Assembly: GCA_934590355.1 (NCBI GenBank)
Contig: CAKTOX010000007.1
Span: forward strand, 1 to 64,000
From: an uncultured Oscillospiraceae bacterium
Lineage (GTDB): Bacteria > Bacillota > Clostridia > Oscillospirales > Oscillospiraceae
Length of the DNA: 64,000 nt
Reading direction: 5' to 3'
Shown: positions 17,266 through 25,966 of the stretch, one piece after another
Numbering within the stretch: the stretch's first letter is position 1
Layout: each line of letters begins with the position of its first letter
Made by a program: the position numbers and the translations under genes
The notes under the pieces: model-generated
The model's database searches: none
The model's input: only the letters and a program-made list of their open reading frames with translations
What the model was told of the DNA's origin: nothing

Positions 17266-18831
17266 ATCAAAAAGAAGGAACACAAGGAACAGTTTGAGCA
17301 GCATTTCGAGAAGGCGCACACCGCGACGGCGGAAAAGACGCGCGAGGCGGCGATCTCTGTGCTGCCGATCGTTGCGATCGTGCTGGTGCTGTGCCTGTTC
17401 GTGATGCCGATGCAGGCGGATCTGCTGCTGTGCTTTCTCATAGGCGCAGTGATGATCATCGTGGGCATGGGTCTGTTTTCGCTGGGTGCGGAGGTCGCAA
17501 TGATGCCCATCGGCTCGAAGATCGGCACGGCGCTGACCAAGACGAAAAACCTCCCGCTCATCCTCGGCGTGAGCTTCCTGCTCGGCTTTGCGATAACGGT
17601 CGCCGAGCCCGATCTCCAGGTGCTCGCGGCGACGGTGCCGCACATCAAAAACAGCGTCCTGCTCATAACCGTCGGCGTGGGCGTGGGTTTTTTCATGACC
17701 GTGTGTATGCTGCGAATCATAACCGGCGCGAGCCTGCGCAGGCTGCTCATCGCCTGCTATGCGGTGATCTTTCTCCTCGCCGCATTTACCGAGCGCAGCT
17801 TCCTGAGCATCGCGTTTGACTCCGGCGGCGTCACGACGGGCCCGATGACGGTGCCGTTCATCCTCGCGATGGGTCTAGGCGTTTCGATGATCCGAAGCGA
17901 CAAGTCCGCCGAGGCGGACAGCTTCGGTCTGGTCGCGCTGTGCTCGGTGGGGCCGATAATCTCGGTGCTCATCCTCGGATTTTTCTACAACGACAGCGAG
18001 GCGGTCGCGGGACTGTCGGGCGCGTCGTTTGCAAACACGGCGGAGATAGGCTCGGCGTTTTTATCGGCGCTCCCCGCGTACCTTGCGGAGATGGCGATAG
18101 CGCTCCTGCCCATCGTTGCGATATTCGTGCTGTTTCAGATATTTCTGCTGCACCTGCACGGCAGACCTCTTGCGAAGATCCTCATCGGCATCGTGTACAC
18201 CTATGTCGGGCTCGTGCTGTTTCTCACGGGCGTGAACGTCGGATTTTCGACCCTCGGCGCGGAGCTGGGCGCGCAGCTCGCCTCGAGCGGGGCGCGGTTT
18301 ATTCTCATCCCGCTGTCGATGCTGCTGGGCTGGTTCATCATCTCCGCCGAGCCCGCGGTCGGCGTTCTGGAAAAGCAGATCGAGCAGGTCAGCGCAGGCG
18401 CAATCCCGGGCAAGGCGATAAAGCTGAGCCTGTCGATCGCAATAGCGCTTGCGATGGGACTTGCGATGCTGCGCGTGCTCACGGGGATAAGCATTCTGTG
18501 GTTCCTCGTCCCCGGCTACACCATCGCGCTCGGCCTGTCGTTTTTCGTGCCGGACATCTACACCGCCATCGCGTTTGACTCCGGCGGCGTCGCGTCCGGA
18601 CCCATGACCGCGACCTTCATGCTCCAGTTCATGATGGGCGCGAGCACCGCGCTCGGCGGCAACGTGCTGACCGACGCATTCGGCGTCGTGGCGATGGTCG
18701 CAATGATGCCGCTGCTGTCCATTCAGGTCGTGGGCGTGCTGTATGAGGGCAAGGCGAAGCGCGAGGCGGAGCCCGAGCCGAGCTACGGCGCTTACGATAT
18801 AATCGAGCTGTGGGAGGAGAGCCCCGTATGA
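17266..18831 (+). CDS. DUF1538 polytopic membrane protein (probable ATC start)
   Basis: An integral membrane protein made of two DUF1538 halves, each with about six hydrophobic segments and each carrying the hallmark FDSGGV..GPMT (in 17810-17860 and 18570-18615). This internal duplication suggests a transporter with inverted or parallel repeats; the solute is unknown. Recognised starts begin only at GTG 17359, inside the first helix. The frame is open upstream to 17260, and a charged KKKEHKEQFEQHFEKAH leader plus AAAGGAG nine bases before ATC 17266 fit the family better. Its TGA overlaps the start of the next gene (ATGA), a double P-II protein, so the pair probably works as channel and regulator. 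Confidence 0.8.
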   Translation: MKKKEHKEQFEQHFEKAHTATAEKTREAAISVLPIVAIVLVLCLFVMPMQADLLLCFLIGAVMIIVGMGLFSLGAEVAMMPIGSKIGTALTKTKNLPLILGVSFLLGFAITVAEPDLQVLAATVPHIKNSVLLITVGVGVGFFMTVCMLRIITGASLRRLLIACYAVIFLLAAFTERSFLSIAFDSGGVTTGPMTVPFILAMGLGVSMIRSDKSAEADSFGLVALCSVGPIISVLILGFFYNDSEAVAGLSGASFANTAEIGSAFLSALPAYLAEMAIALLPIVAIFVLFQIFLLHLHGRPLAKILIGIVYTYVGLVLFLTGVNVGFSTLGAELGAQLASSGARFILIPLSMLLGWFIISAEPAVGVLEKQIEQVSAGAIPGKAIKLSLSIAIALAMGLAMLRVLTGISILWFLVPGYTIALGLSFFVPDIYTAIAFDSGGVASGPMTATFMLQFMMGASTALGGNVLTDAFGVVAMVAMMPLLSIQVVGVLYEGKAKREAEPEPSYGAYDIIELWEESPV

Positions 18832-19481
18832 ACTACGTTATCTCAATAGTAAACCCCGAGGCCCACGAGCTGCTCACGCAGATATGTGCGCAGCTTGAGC
18901 TGCCGCTCACGCTGTCCGCGCACGGTCACGGCACCGCGGTGCAGAGCATGATGGAGCTGCTGGGCATCGAATCGAACGAAAAACGCATCGTGATGACGGT
19001 CGCGGATGCGGATAAGACCGAGCGGCTCATTCAGGCGCAGCGGCGGTATCTGCATCTGGGCGTGCCCGGGCACGGGATAGTCATCGCCGTGCCGCTTAAA
19101 AGCATCGGAGGAGGAAAAGCAATGGCGTATTTAGGCGCAGACAATAAATCGGCAAAGCAGCCGCCCGAGCTCAGCTATGAGCACGAGCTCATCGTTGCGG
19201 TCACGAATGAGGGCTGCACGGACATGGTCATGAACGCGGCCCGCGCTGCGGGAGCCCGCGGCGGCACGACCATCCACGCCAAGGGCACAGGCGAAAAGGA
19301 CCCGCGGTTTTACAACATAACCCTCGCCAAGGAAAAAGAGGTGCTGCTCATCGTGTCCGCCGCCGAACAGAAGGCGGAGATAATGGGTGCGATCCTCAAA
19401 AAGGCAGGCCCCGACACCGAGGCGGGCACCGTCGTGTTCTCCCTGCCCACCACTGCCGTCGCCGGCTTCGGGTTTTTTTAA
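18828..19481 (+). CDS. Tandem P-II-like signalling protein
   Basis: A 217-residue protein with two P-II/GlnB-like ferredoxin-fold domains (about 1-95 and 110-217). The second has VTNEGCTDMVMNAARAAGARGGTTIHAKGTG, the glycine-rich B-loop region of P-II proteins that binds nucleotides; the first half is more divergent. P-II proteins sense ATP/ADP and 2-oxoglutarate and gate membrane transporters. The 4-base ATGA overlap with the DUF1538 gene implies that it regulates that protein. The last strand ends GFGFF*, and a repeat begins immediately after the TAA. Confidence 0.85.
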   Translation: MNYVISIVNPEAHELLTQICAQLELPLTLSAHGHGTAVQSMMELLGIESNEKRIVMTVADADKTERLIQAQRRYLHLGVPGHGIVIAVPLKSIGGGKAMAYLGADNKSAKQPPELSYEHELIVAVTNEGCTDMVMNAARAAGARGGTTIHAKGTGEKDPRFYNITLAKEKEVLLIVSAAEQKAEIMGAILKKAGPDTEAGTVVFSLPTTAVAGFGFF

Positions 19482-20384
19482 TGGCGCTTTGAGGCAGTCA
19501 CGGATACGGTGATTGCAGTGGCACGGCTCGCTCGCCGCGAGGGGCAGTTCGCCTTGGGATATCACCTATACATCTATTGCGGGTACTCGGTATCGAAGCT
19601 GCCGACAAAACCGTAAAGCTGTCGCACTATCGGAGTGCGTCATTGGCTCCCTTGCGTAAAGGGAGCTGTCAGCGATAGCTGACTGAGGGATCGTTTTTGC
19701 GCAGCAAACCGGAACAGACAATCCCTCCGGCTTTCGCTTTGCTCAAGCCACCTCCCTTTGCACAAGGGAGGCGCTGGTGCAGCCTAAGTCGGAAGCGCAA
19801 TCAACGCCGTGGGGGCGAGCATTGCCCGCCACGGCGAGAGGCTGGGCTTCCCCTTGAGGGGAAGCTGTCAGGCGCAGCCTGACTGATGAGGTGATTTAAA
19901 ATCTTTTACTTAGGATAATTAACACCTCATCCGGCTCTCCGCTGCGCTCCGACCCACCTTCCCCTAAAAGGGGAAGGCAATGTCTTGGCAATATCGCTGC
20001 CTTGTCTTTTATACATTTCAAATAACCAAAACTACTGACCATGCGGGCGAGCAATGCTCGCCCCTACGGCATAGCTTGCACTTCCGACGAGAATGTAGGG
20101 GCGACCATTGGTCGCCCGCTGTTACGCTTTTGTCGGCAGTCCGTCACCGTGTCGGCGCAATATTTTCTATTGCCAATGTCGGAGGCGAACTGCCACTCGC
20201 TTGCCGCCACTGCCGTGGAGGCAATGCGCCACGGACATTGGAGCAAAATTTTCTGCGCAAGCACAGTAACGAACTGCCGACGAAGACAGCACTCACGGGT
20301 AGCGAGAGTTTTTCGGTTTAATCAGTATTTTCGACACCGGGCTACCAGAGATATATGTATCCGTAGCAGCCTCAATGCGCCACC
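19482..20384. repeat. Mosaic repeat island 3
   Basis: No gene. Starts at the P-II stop codon with GGCGCTTTGAGGCAGTCACGG, the same junction seen at 43702. Contains an R1 fragment, an intact CTCCCTT/AAGGGAG module (19648-19772), a full 135-bp module (19845-19979), a complete double palindrome GGGCGAGCAATGCTCGCCC...GGGCGACCATTGGTCGCCC (20044-20122) and an R1 unit (about 20140-20380). Confidence 0.85.
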
Positions 20385-20418
20385 AAAAAACCCCGGAGAG
20401 TCTTGAACTCTCCGGGGT
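20385..20418 (-). terminator. Terminator of the acnX operon
   Basis: On the minus strand CCCCGGAGAGT pairs with ACTCTCCGGGG and is followed by TTTTTT. Confidence 0.92.
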
Positions 20419-20439
20419 GCGGTGTTTTAAGGGGGCTGT

Positions 20440-20880
20440 TTACTCGACCTCGACGACGCCGTCGGACTTGACGGTGACCTTCGCGCCGGTTTTGACATAC
20501 TCCAAAAACTCGTCGCCGAGGCTGTCAACGACGGGCATTTTCGCATCCGTCCAAACGTCGCCGAGGATGGCGCCGGACGCGGCGAGCGGGTCGATGGGCT
20601 TGGAAAACAGCATGCACGACGCCTGCTTTCCCATCGCGCACACGGTGAAGAGCACCATGCCGCCCGTGGTCGAGCCGATGGTCATCGGCAGGCACAGCGC
20701 CTTGCCGATCATGGGCTTTTTGTAAATATCGGCATTGTTCTGGTCGCCGCATTTCATCTGCTTATCTCCGAACATCATGCCCATCTGGTACGAGGCGAGC
20801 GTGTTGAAGCCACCGTGGGACACGAGCGCCTCGGCGGTGCAGGTGCCGGGGACGACTACTCTTCCTTTGAAAGTCTTCAT
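20440..20880 (-). CDS. Aconitase X swivel domain subunit (DUF126)
   Basis: Small subunit of a two-gene aconitase-X hydro-lyase (146 residues). The DUF126 swivel fold is recognised from KGRVVVPGTCTAEALVSHGGFNTLASY, and from KALCLPMTIGSTTGGMVLF, the active-site loop that carries the conserved Ser/Thr. In bacteria AcnX enzymes characterised so far dehydrate cis-3-hydroxy-L-proline; in archaea the two-subunit form dehydrates mevalonate 5-phosphate. Which applies here cannot be told from sequence. Its ATG shares one base with the stop of the large subunit (TAATG). Confidence 0.9.
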   Translation of the reverse strand: MKTFKGRVVVPGTCTAEALVSHGGFNTLASYQMGMMFGDKQMKCGDQNNADIYKKPMIGKALCLPMTIGSTTGGMVLFTVCAMGKQASCMLFSKPIDPLAASGAILGDVWTDAKMPVVDSLGDEFLEYVKTGAKVTVKSDGVVEVE

Positions 20881-22160
20881 TATTTGCCCTCCCTCTTCGT
20901 TGTGATGGTGTGCAGTATCTCCGCCTCGGTGTAGTAGCGCGCGCTCGTGTAGGTGCGCAGCTTATTCGAGGAGGTGATGACCGCCTTCTTCTTGCACAGG
21001 GGGTTATTCATGTACATCAGCGGGCAGATGTAGCTGAGAATGATACCCTGACGCTTGAGCTGCTTATAATACGGCGTCTTTTCAAACTCCTTGATGACGG
21101 GCGTGGACGCGGTGAACACGGTGGGCACGGTGACCTTTTTAAGACCGTTGCTCTTGAGCTCGGCGCCGACCGCCTGAGTCCAGTCGATGAGCTGTCTGAG
21201 CGTCATGTGCGGGCAGCCCACGAAGCACAGCTCCGGCGCTGCGTCGGGGTTTTTCCAAATGACGGGGTAGCTCGCCTTGACGCGCTCAAGCTCCGCGTCG
21301 TCTATGACATAGACCTGCGCGCCCTCGGCTATCAGGCTCTCGCCCTGCTCGACCGCTTCGGGAGTGAGATTTTCGATGTGGTACAGTCCGACCGCGCCGT
21401 TTGACGCAGTCGCGGCGCCGAAGTCCTTGAGATAGGTGCACGCCTCGTCGTCGAGCGTCGTGCCTATCCACTTATCCAGCCCCTTGACGAACGGCACCTC
21501 CTCCATGACCTTCATGCCGATGGCCGAGCCGAGAAGCTGCGCCTCGGGCTTTTTGCTGCATTTGACCTCGACCACCCAGGTCGCCTTGCGGTTCTCGTCG
21601 AGCAGCAGCCCGAATTCGGGCACGAAGCCCGCTATCGAGCCCATGAGCTCGATCATGCCGGAGTTGCGGTTGCACCTCGCGCCAAGCACGGAGTTTGCGT
21701 ACACGACCGCCGACGACTCCGCCCACGAGAGCACCTCGCCCTCGGCGGGCTTGTTGCCGACCTGATCGAGATAGCAGGTGCAGGTGTAGTCATCGTCGCT
21801 CGTTATGCCGAGCTCGCGCAGCTGCTCCTCGTACTTATCCTGCTCGGTGTACATGAATTTTTTGAACACAAGATCCTCGATGAGGTTGCTGGGAACGTGC
21901 TTATCCAGCGGCTTGGGATCGGCGGTGAACTTCTGACCGGAAACGAGCCCCGCGTCAATTATCTCCTGATACAGATCGTAGACGGGCTTCATGACCTTCA
22001 GACCGAAGCTGATAACGGTGTGGCCGTATTTCGAGCTTATCGGCACCATGCGTTCGGCGCCGAATGTGTCGCCGTACATAACGAGGGTCTTGACGACCTT
22101 TGCCATGACCTCTCCCTTTTCGCCGTTGAGCATTGCCTGCTGTTCGGGTGTGAGCTTCAT
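20880..22160 (-). CDS. Aconitase X catalytic subunit (DUF521)
   Basis: Large AcnX subunit (426 residues), which would carry the Fe-S cluster and the dehydratase active site formed with the swivel subunit. Conserved family blocks include GDTFGAERMVPISSKYGHT near residue 31, LGARCNRNSG, and PELCFVGCPHMTLRQL with the conserved Cys and His. Both subunits share one transcript starting at a good promoter (22226-22254) and ending at the 20385 hairpin; a TetR regulator is divergent. No proline racemase or other hydroxyproline genes are adjacent. Confidence 0.92.
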   Translation of the reverse strand: MKLTPEQQAMLNGEKGEVMAKVVKTLVMYGDTFGAERMVPISSKYGHTVISFGLKVMKPVYDLYQEIIDAGLVSGQKFTADPKPLDKHVPSNLIEDLVFKKFMYTEQDKYEEQLRELGITSDDDYTCTCYLDQVGNKPAEGEVLSWAESSAVVYANSVLGARCNRNSGMIELMGSIAGFVPEFGLLLDENRKATWVVEVKCSKKPEAQLLGSAIGMKVMEEVPFVKGLDKWIGTTLDDEACTYLKDFGAATASNGAVGLYHIENLTPEAVEQGESLIAEGAQVYVIDDAELERVKASYPVIWKNPDAAPELCFVGCPHMTLRQLIDWTQAVGAELKSNGLKKVTVPTVFTASTPVIKEFEKTPYYKQLKRQGIILSYICPLMYMNNPLCKKKAVITSSNKLRTYTSARYYTEAEILHTITTKREGK

Positions 22161-22225
22161 GTTCTGATCACTTCCTTTTAGAATATTTCAAATTTTAAAA
22201 TCATCGTCAGGGTTTTAACAACTCC

Positions 22226-22254
22226 ATTTTATACCTCGGCTTTTGTGATGTCAA
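22226..22254 (-). promoter_or_regulatory. Promoter of the acnX operon
   Basis: On the minus strand TTGACA (22254-22249) and TAAAAT (22231-22226) are separated by 17 bases, about 65 bases upstream of the large-subunit start. Confidence 0.7.
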
Positions 22255-22290
22255 CAAATTTTACCGTGCCCCGCAAGACGGCGAAAATGC

Positions 22291-22318
22291 TTGCGCGGCG
22301 GGGAATGTGTGATATAAT
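22291..22318 (+). promoter_or_regulatory. Promoter of the tetR-like gene
   Basis: TTGCGC and a perfect TATAAT (22313-22318) 16 bases apart, followed by GGAGG before the TetR start. Its position back-to-back with the acnX promoter allows joint control. Confidence 0.7.
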
Positions 22319-22353
22319 AATCAAAACAAAAAATTATTTCGGAGGTGCGTGCC

Positions 22354-22947
22354 ATGCCGTACAAAGCCAAAAGCGACCTTACCAAAGCGGCGATAAAAAA
22401 GAGCTTTCTGAAGCTCCTGAACGAAAAGCCCATAAGCCAGATAAGCGTGCGCGACATCGCCGAGGGCTGCGGCTTCAACCGCAACACGATCTACTATCAC
22501 TATGACGATATCCCCTGCCTCGTCGAGGAGATAGTCATTGAGGCCGCCGACCATATAATCGCGCAGTATTCCGACTTCAGCTCGCTCGAGGCCTGTCTCG
22601 AGAAGGCCGTGGAGTACGCGCTTGCGCACAAGCGGAGCGTGCTGAATATTTATAACTCCTCCAACCGCAGCGTATATGAGCTGTACCTCATGAAGGTCTG
22701 CGGCGCCGTTGTGGAAAAATACATCAGCACCGTTTTCGGTGACACCAACGCCGACCCCGACAGCCTCGATACGCTCATTCGCTTTTATAAGTGCGAGAGC
22801 TTCGGACAGATAATCGACTGGCTCAACTGCGCAATGAATTATAACCTGTGCGAGCAGTTCAATAAGCTGTGCAAGCTGCGCGAGGGTTTCGCGGAGATCC
22901 TCGTCGAACGCTGCCGATCTGCCGGCGGCAGCGGCAATGCGCCTTGA
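22354..22947 (+). CDS. TetR-family regulator, divergent to acnX
   Basis: A 197-residue TetR protein. The N-terminal HTH is intact (KPISQISVRDIAEGCGFNRNTIYYHYDDIPCLVEEIV); the ligand domain is helical and resembles the YttP/C_7-type group. GGAGG lies 8 bases before this ATG; an in-frame GTG 9 bases upstream overlaps the Shine-Dalgarno and is rejected. The gene faces away from the acnX operon and probably controls it. Its last residues (SGNAP) and stop lie in the repeat edge CAATGCGCCTTGA. Confidence 0.87.
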   Translation: MPYKAKSDLTKAAIKKSFLKLLNEKPISQISVRDIAEGCGFNRNTIYYHYDDIPCLVEEIVIEAADHIIAQYSDFSSLEACLEKAVEYALAHKRSVLNIYNSSNRSVYELYLMKVCGAVVEKYISTVFGDTNADPDSLDTLIRFYKCESFGQIIDWLNCAMNYNLCEQFNKLCKLREGFAEILVERCRSAGGSGNAP

Positions 22948-23470
22948 GATAGTGCCGATACGGTCAGTGCGTCAGCTCGGTTACGAAAGTGTCGACGAAA
23001 CCATATCTGCCGCGCACTATCGGGGTGCGTCATTGGCTCCCTTGCGTAAAGGGAGCTGTCACCGCAGGTGACTGAGGGATCGTTTTTTCATAGGCGCATT
23101 GACGCACCTACGGATACGCATTTTGCGGCAGCACGGTATCGAAAGTGCAGAGAAAACAATATCTGCCGCGCACTATCGTAGAGCGAAGCAGCAACGGTTT
23201 TGTCGGAACAACAGCTTCGGGCTGACATAATAGATGTATTCGCACCATATTGAGGCGCTATTAAAAGAACAATCCCACCGGCTCGGCTTACGCCGACCCA
23301 CCTCCCTTTGCACAAGGGCAACTGCCGTTGAGGCAGAGCGCTACCGACAATGGAGATAGATAAACTGCGCCGACACGGTGACGGACTGCGGCGGTTTTGT
23401 CGGCAGCTTCGTAACCGAGCTGACGCAAAAACCGTATCGGTAAAATCCCAAGGCGCATCGCCCCTATGGC
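22935..23470. repeat. Mosaic repeat island 4 with a nested insertion
   Basis: No gene. An R1 fragment starts inside the tetR tail. The CTCCCTT/AAGGGAG module begins at 23037 and is interrupted at its internal T-run (about 23087) by a roughly 180-bp R1-type unit (to about 23262), then resumes to 23315. A further R1 unit runs to 23470. Confidence 0.8.
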
Positions 23471-23476
23471 AATAGT

Positions 23477-23505
23477 TTGACTTTTGAGAAAAAATTTGAT
23501 ATAAT
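23477..23505 (+). promoter_or_regulatory. Strong promoter before the MFS leader
   Basis: TTGACT (23477-23482), a 17-base spacer and a perfect TATAAT (23500-23505). Expected transcription start is about 23512. Confidence 0.85.
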
Positions 23506-23521
23506 AACAGTGTTGAGTAGC

Positions 23522-23559
23522 AAAAAAGCGTAAGTCCAAACCGGACTTGCGCTTTTTTT
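23522..23559 (+). terminator. Intrinsic terminator in the MFS leader
   Basis: AAAAAAGCGTAAGTCC pairs with GGACTTGCGCTTTTTT (loop AAACC), followed by seven T. It starts only about 10 bases after the expected transcription start and ends 35 bases before the MFS start codon. Confidence 0.88.
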
Positions 23560-23593
23560 ATTTGCGTAAATTTGCAAGAAAAGAGGAACAAAA

Positions 23594-24754
23594 ATGAAAC
23601 AAGCAAAGCTCAAACCGCTGGCGGCGAGCATACTCTCGCTGTCGCTTCTGACGGTCATGGCGGGCGCGGCGGTCGCGCCGGCGCTGGAGGTCATCCGCGC
23701 TCACTTCTCCGACGCAAGCCGCACCTCGGTGCAGCTCATCGTCAGCATGCCCGCCGTTTTCATCGTCATAACGAACCTGTGCTTCAACCGCCTTGCCGAA
23801 AAATTCGGCTCGAAAACGCTCGTCATGGCGGGGCTCGTGCTGTACACTGCGGGCGGCTGCTGCGCGGGGCTGTTCGACTCGATAGGCCTCGTTCTGCTCA
23901 TGCGCGCCCTCGTCGGCGTGGGCGTCGGAATTATAATGCCGCTCTCGACAGGGCTTCTGACCTACTACTTCCCGCCCGAAAAGCGCGAGGGACTGATGGG
24001 TCTGGCGTCGGCGGCAAATCAGCTCGGCGGCGTGATCGCAACGCTGCTCGCGGGCTTGCTTGCGGGCATAAGCTGGCGGCTGAGCTTCATGGTGTACCTC
24101 ATGGGGCTCATCAGCATCGTGCTGTGCATGATATTCATGCCGAACGACCGCATCGGCGGCGCGGCTCAGCCCGACGAGGCACCGCGCGGCGGCGTTTTTC
24201 GGCGCAACCTCACGCATATCGCCGCGATGTTTCTGCTCATGAGCGCGTTTTTTATCTACCCTGCGAATTTCGCCATCGTCACCGCCGCCGAGGGCGACAT
24301 TCCCATGAAGCTGTGCGCACCGGTGATGGCGGGGCTTGACCTCGTCGCGTTTCTGGGCGGGCTGCTGTTTGTATGGGTCAAGCGTGTGAGCGGACGCGGT
24401 GCCGCGCTTGTTGCGCCGCTGATGTTTTTGGCGGGCTACTGCCTGCTGGCGTTTGCCGGCGGCATGGCGGGAACGCTCGCGGGCTCGGCGCTCATCGGCT
24501 TTGCAAACGGCGTCGGCATACCGTATATCATCTCGACCGCCTCCGCCAACGAGGGCAGGCGAGCAGCAACGACCGTCATGCCGCTGCTCTCGGCATCATT
24601 GTATCTCGCGCAGTTCGTGAGCCCGTTTCTGCTGTCGGCAGTCGCGGCGTTTGCCGGAGGCTCCGCACGGCTTCCGTATTACCTCGCCGTCGCTCTCAGC
24701 GCCCTGCTGTGTCTGGTCTCTCTCCCCCACTGCCATGGGGGCGATACGCCTTGA
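23594..24754 (+). CDS. MFS transporter with repeat-derived C-terminus
   Basis: A 386-residue major facilitator superfamily transporter with about 12 hydrophobic segments, a motif-A-like loop (NRLAEKFGSKTLVMAG, 2-3 loop) and RALVGVGVGIIMPLSTGL in TM4, resembling drug-efflux or sugar-efflux exporters. The substrate cannot be assigned. It follows a promoter and intrinsic terminator, so expression probably depends on read-through. The C-terminal residues HCHGGDTP and the stop are encoded by the repeat edge CACTGCCATGGGGGCGATACGCCTTGA; the last transmembrane helix (LAVALSALLCLVSLP) ends right at that junction. Confidence 0.88.
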   Translation: MKQAKLKPLAASILSLSLLTVMAGAAVAPALEVIRAHFSDASRTSVQLIVSMPAVFIVITNLCFNRLAEKFGSKTLVMAGLVLYTAGGCCAGLFDSIGLVLLMRALVGVGVGIIMPLSTGLLTYYFPPEKREGLMGLASAANQLGGVIATLLAGLLAGISWRLSFMVYLMGLISIVLCMIFMPNDRIGGAAQPDEAPRGGVFRRNLTHIAAMFLLMSAFFIYPANFAIVTAAEGDIPMKLCAPVMAGLDLVAFLGGLLFVWVKRVSGRGAALVAPLMFLAGYCLLAFAGGMAGTLAGSALIGFANGVGIPYIISTASANEGRRAATTVMPLLSASLYLAQFVSPFLLSAVAAFAGGSARLPYYLAVALSALLCLVSLPHCHGGDTP

Positions 24755-24770
24755 GACAGCAGCGCCATCA

Positions 24771-24812
24771 AAAAACCTCGGGGCTGTTCAGTGAACAGCT
24801 CCGAGGTTTTTA
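24771..24812. terminator. Bidirectional terminator
   Basis: AAAACCTCGGGGCTGTTCA pairs with TGAACAGCTCCGAGGTTTT between the convergent MFS and membrane-protein genes. Confidence 0.92.
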
Positions 24813-24816
24813 ATTA

Positions 24817-25881
24817 TCATTTATATTCCTGCATGATCCGCTCGACGTCCTCATTGCTCGGGCGGGTCTTCTTTTTCTGTGGGGGCGCCTGAATGGTGGG
24901 CTCGGGCGCAGTTTCCGCGTCTCCCGCCTCGATGACCGTTTCGTCCTCCCGCGGCTCGGGCTGCGCAGCAGGCTCGGGCGGCGCTTCCTCCTTAGACGCG
25001 GCGGGCTCCTCGCCCGCAGGCAGTCTGCGGCGGTTGAGTACGATCAGCCAGCCCTCGAGCATCAGCATTCCCGCAGTGCCGAGAATAATGAGCTCCAGCC
25101 CCATATAGCGGCTGTCGGACAGGGTCGTTATGCACATGAACGCGCCGAAAAACACGAGAAAACACGCGCGCCTCGGGTCGGCCTTGCCGAAGGCGTAGCC
25201 CGCGGAGACGAGCAGCGCGAGAATGACGGCGCTCACGGCGATGACCTCGATGGCGTAGAGCCAGACGTTGGGGTTATTCGAATTTGAGCGGTAGCACACG
25301 ATGAGCCACAGGCAGTACATGATGACGGGCAGGGACATGAATATGCTCACGAGGCTAGGCGAATATCTCTTGCGCGCCGCGTTGCAGATGAGCGGGAAGC
25401 TCAGTCCGCTGAGCACGGCGAGGGCGGAGATGACGACGTAAAAGCCGCGCTGCGCGTCCAAGGCGGAGTCGGCAAGAGTCAGCACGCCGCCGGCCATCAT
25501 GATGACCGCGATCAGCCACGCGAGGACGATATACGCAAGCGAGGTGAAGCGCATTGCCTCGTAAAGCCCCGTCGGGTACTCGCATTTGCCGAAGGCGGGC
25601 GCCTCCTGCTCGTCCTTATGCGCAGCCAGATATGCCGCGCTTTCATCTCTTGAGAGCCTGTACACGTCGAGCGAGCGCACCAGCCAGAGCAGCGCCGCGG
25701 CCGCTGTTATGATTATGAGAGGCACGATGTAGTTGAGCACGCTCGGGTCCATGAGTCCCGTGTCGGGGTCACGCGCTATCTGCATTTGCAGCCAGCGGAA
25801 GAATGCCCCGAACGCACCGAGTGCGCCGACGCAGCACGCCATGATGAGGCTGTCGCGTATTCCATGATCGTTTTTAAGCAT
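24817..25881 (-). CDS. Polytopic membrane protein with Pro/Glu-rich tail
   Basis: A 354-residue protein of unknown function. About eight hydrophobic segments lie between residues 12 and 285. They are followed by a soluble tail rich in Pro, Glu and Ala (about 290-335) and a basic end (QKKKTRPSNEDVERIMQEYK). A cytosolic loop (about 75-105) is charged. The final SNEDVERIMQEYK resembles a short recruiting helix. I do not recognise a named family. It is monocistronic, between a terminator and the divergent spoIID-like gene. Confidence 0.75.
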   Translation of the reverse strand: MLKNDHGIRDSLIMACCVGALGAFGAFFRWLQMQIARDPDTGLMDPSVLNYIVPLIIITAAAALLWLVRSLDVYRLSRDESAAYLAAHKDEQEAPAFGKCEYPTGLYEAMRFTSLAYIVLAWLIAVIMMAGGVLTLADSALDAQRGFYVVISALAVLSGLSFPLICNAARKRYSPSLVSIFMSLPVIMYCLWLIVCYRSNSNNPNVWLYAIEVIAVSAVILALLVSAGYAFGKADPRRACFLVFFGAFMCITTLSDSRYMGLELIILGTAGMLMLEGWLIVLNRRRLPAGEEPAASKEEAPPEPAAQPEPREDETVIEAGDAETAPEPTIQAPPQKKKTRPSNEDVERIMQEYK

Positions 25882-25966
25882 AGCACCAGTCCTGAATGAA
25901 TAAATTTATTACCATGTAATTTTATACTCATTTGACCCTGCCGTCAAGAAGAAAGGGGGAAACCCG

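Noticed and set aside
20041..20130. Regular palindromes suggesting a CRISPR array
   Set aside because: There are only one or two palindrome units per place, with no equal-length unique spacers and no cas genes.
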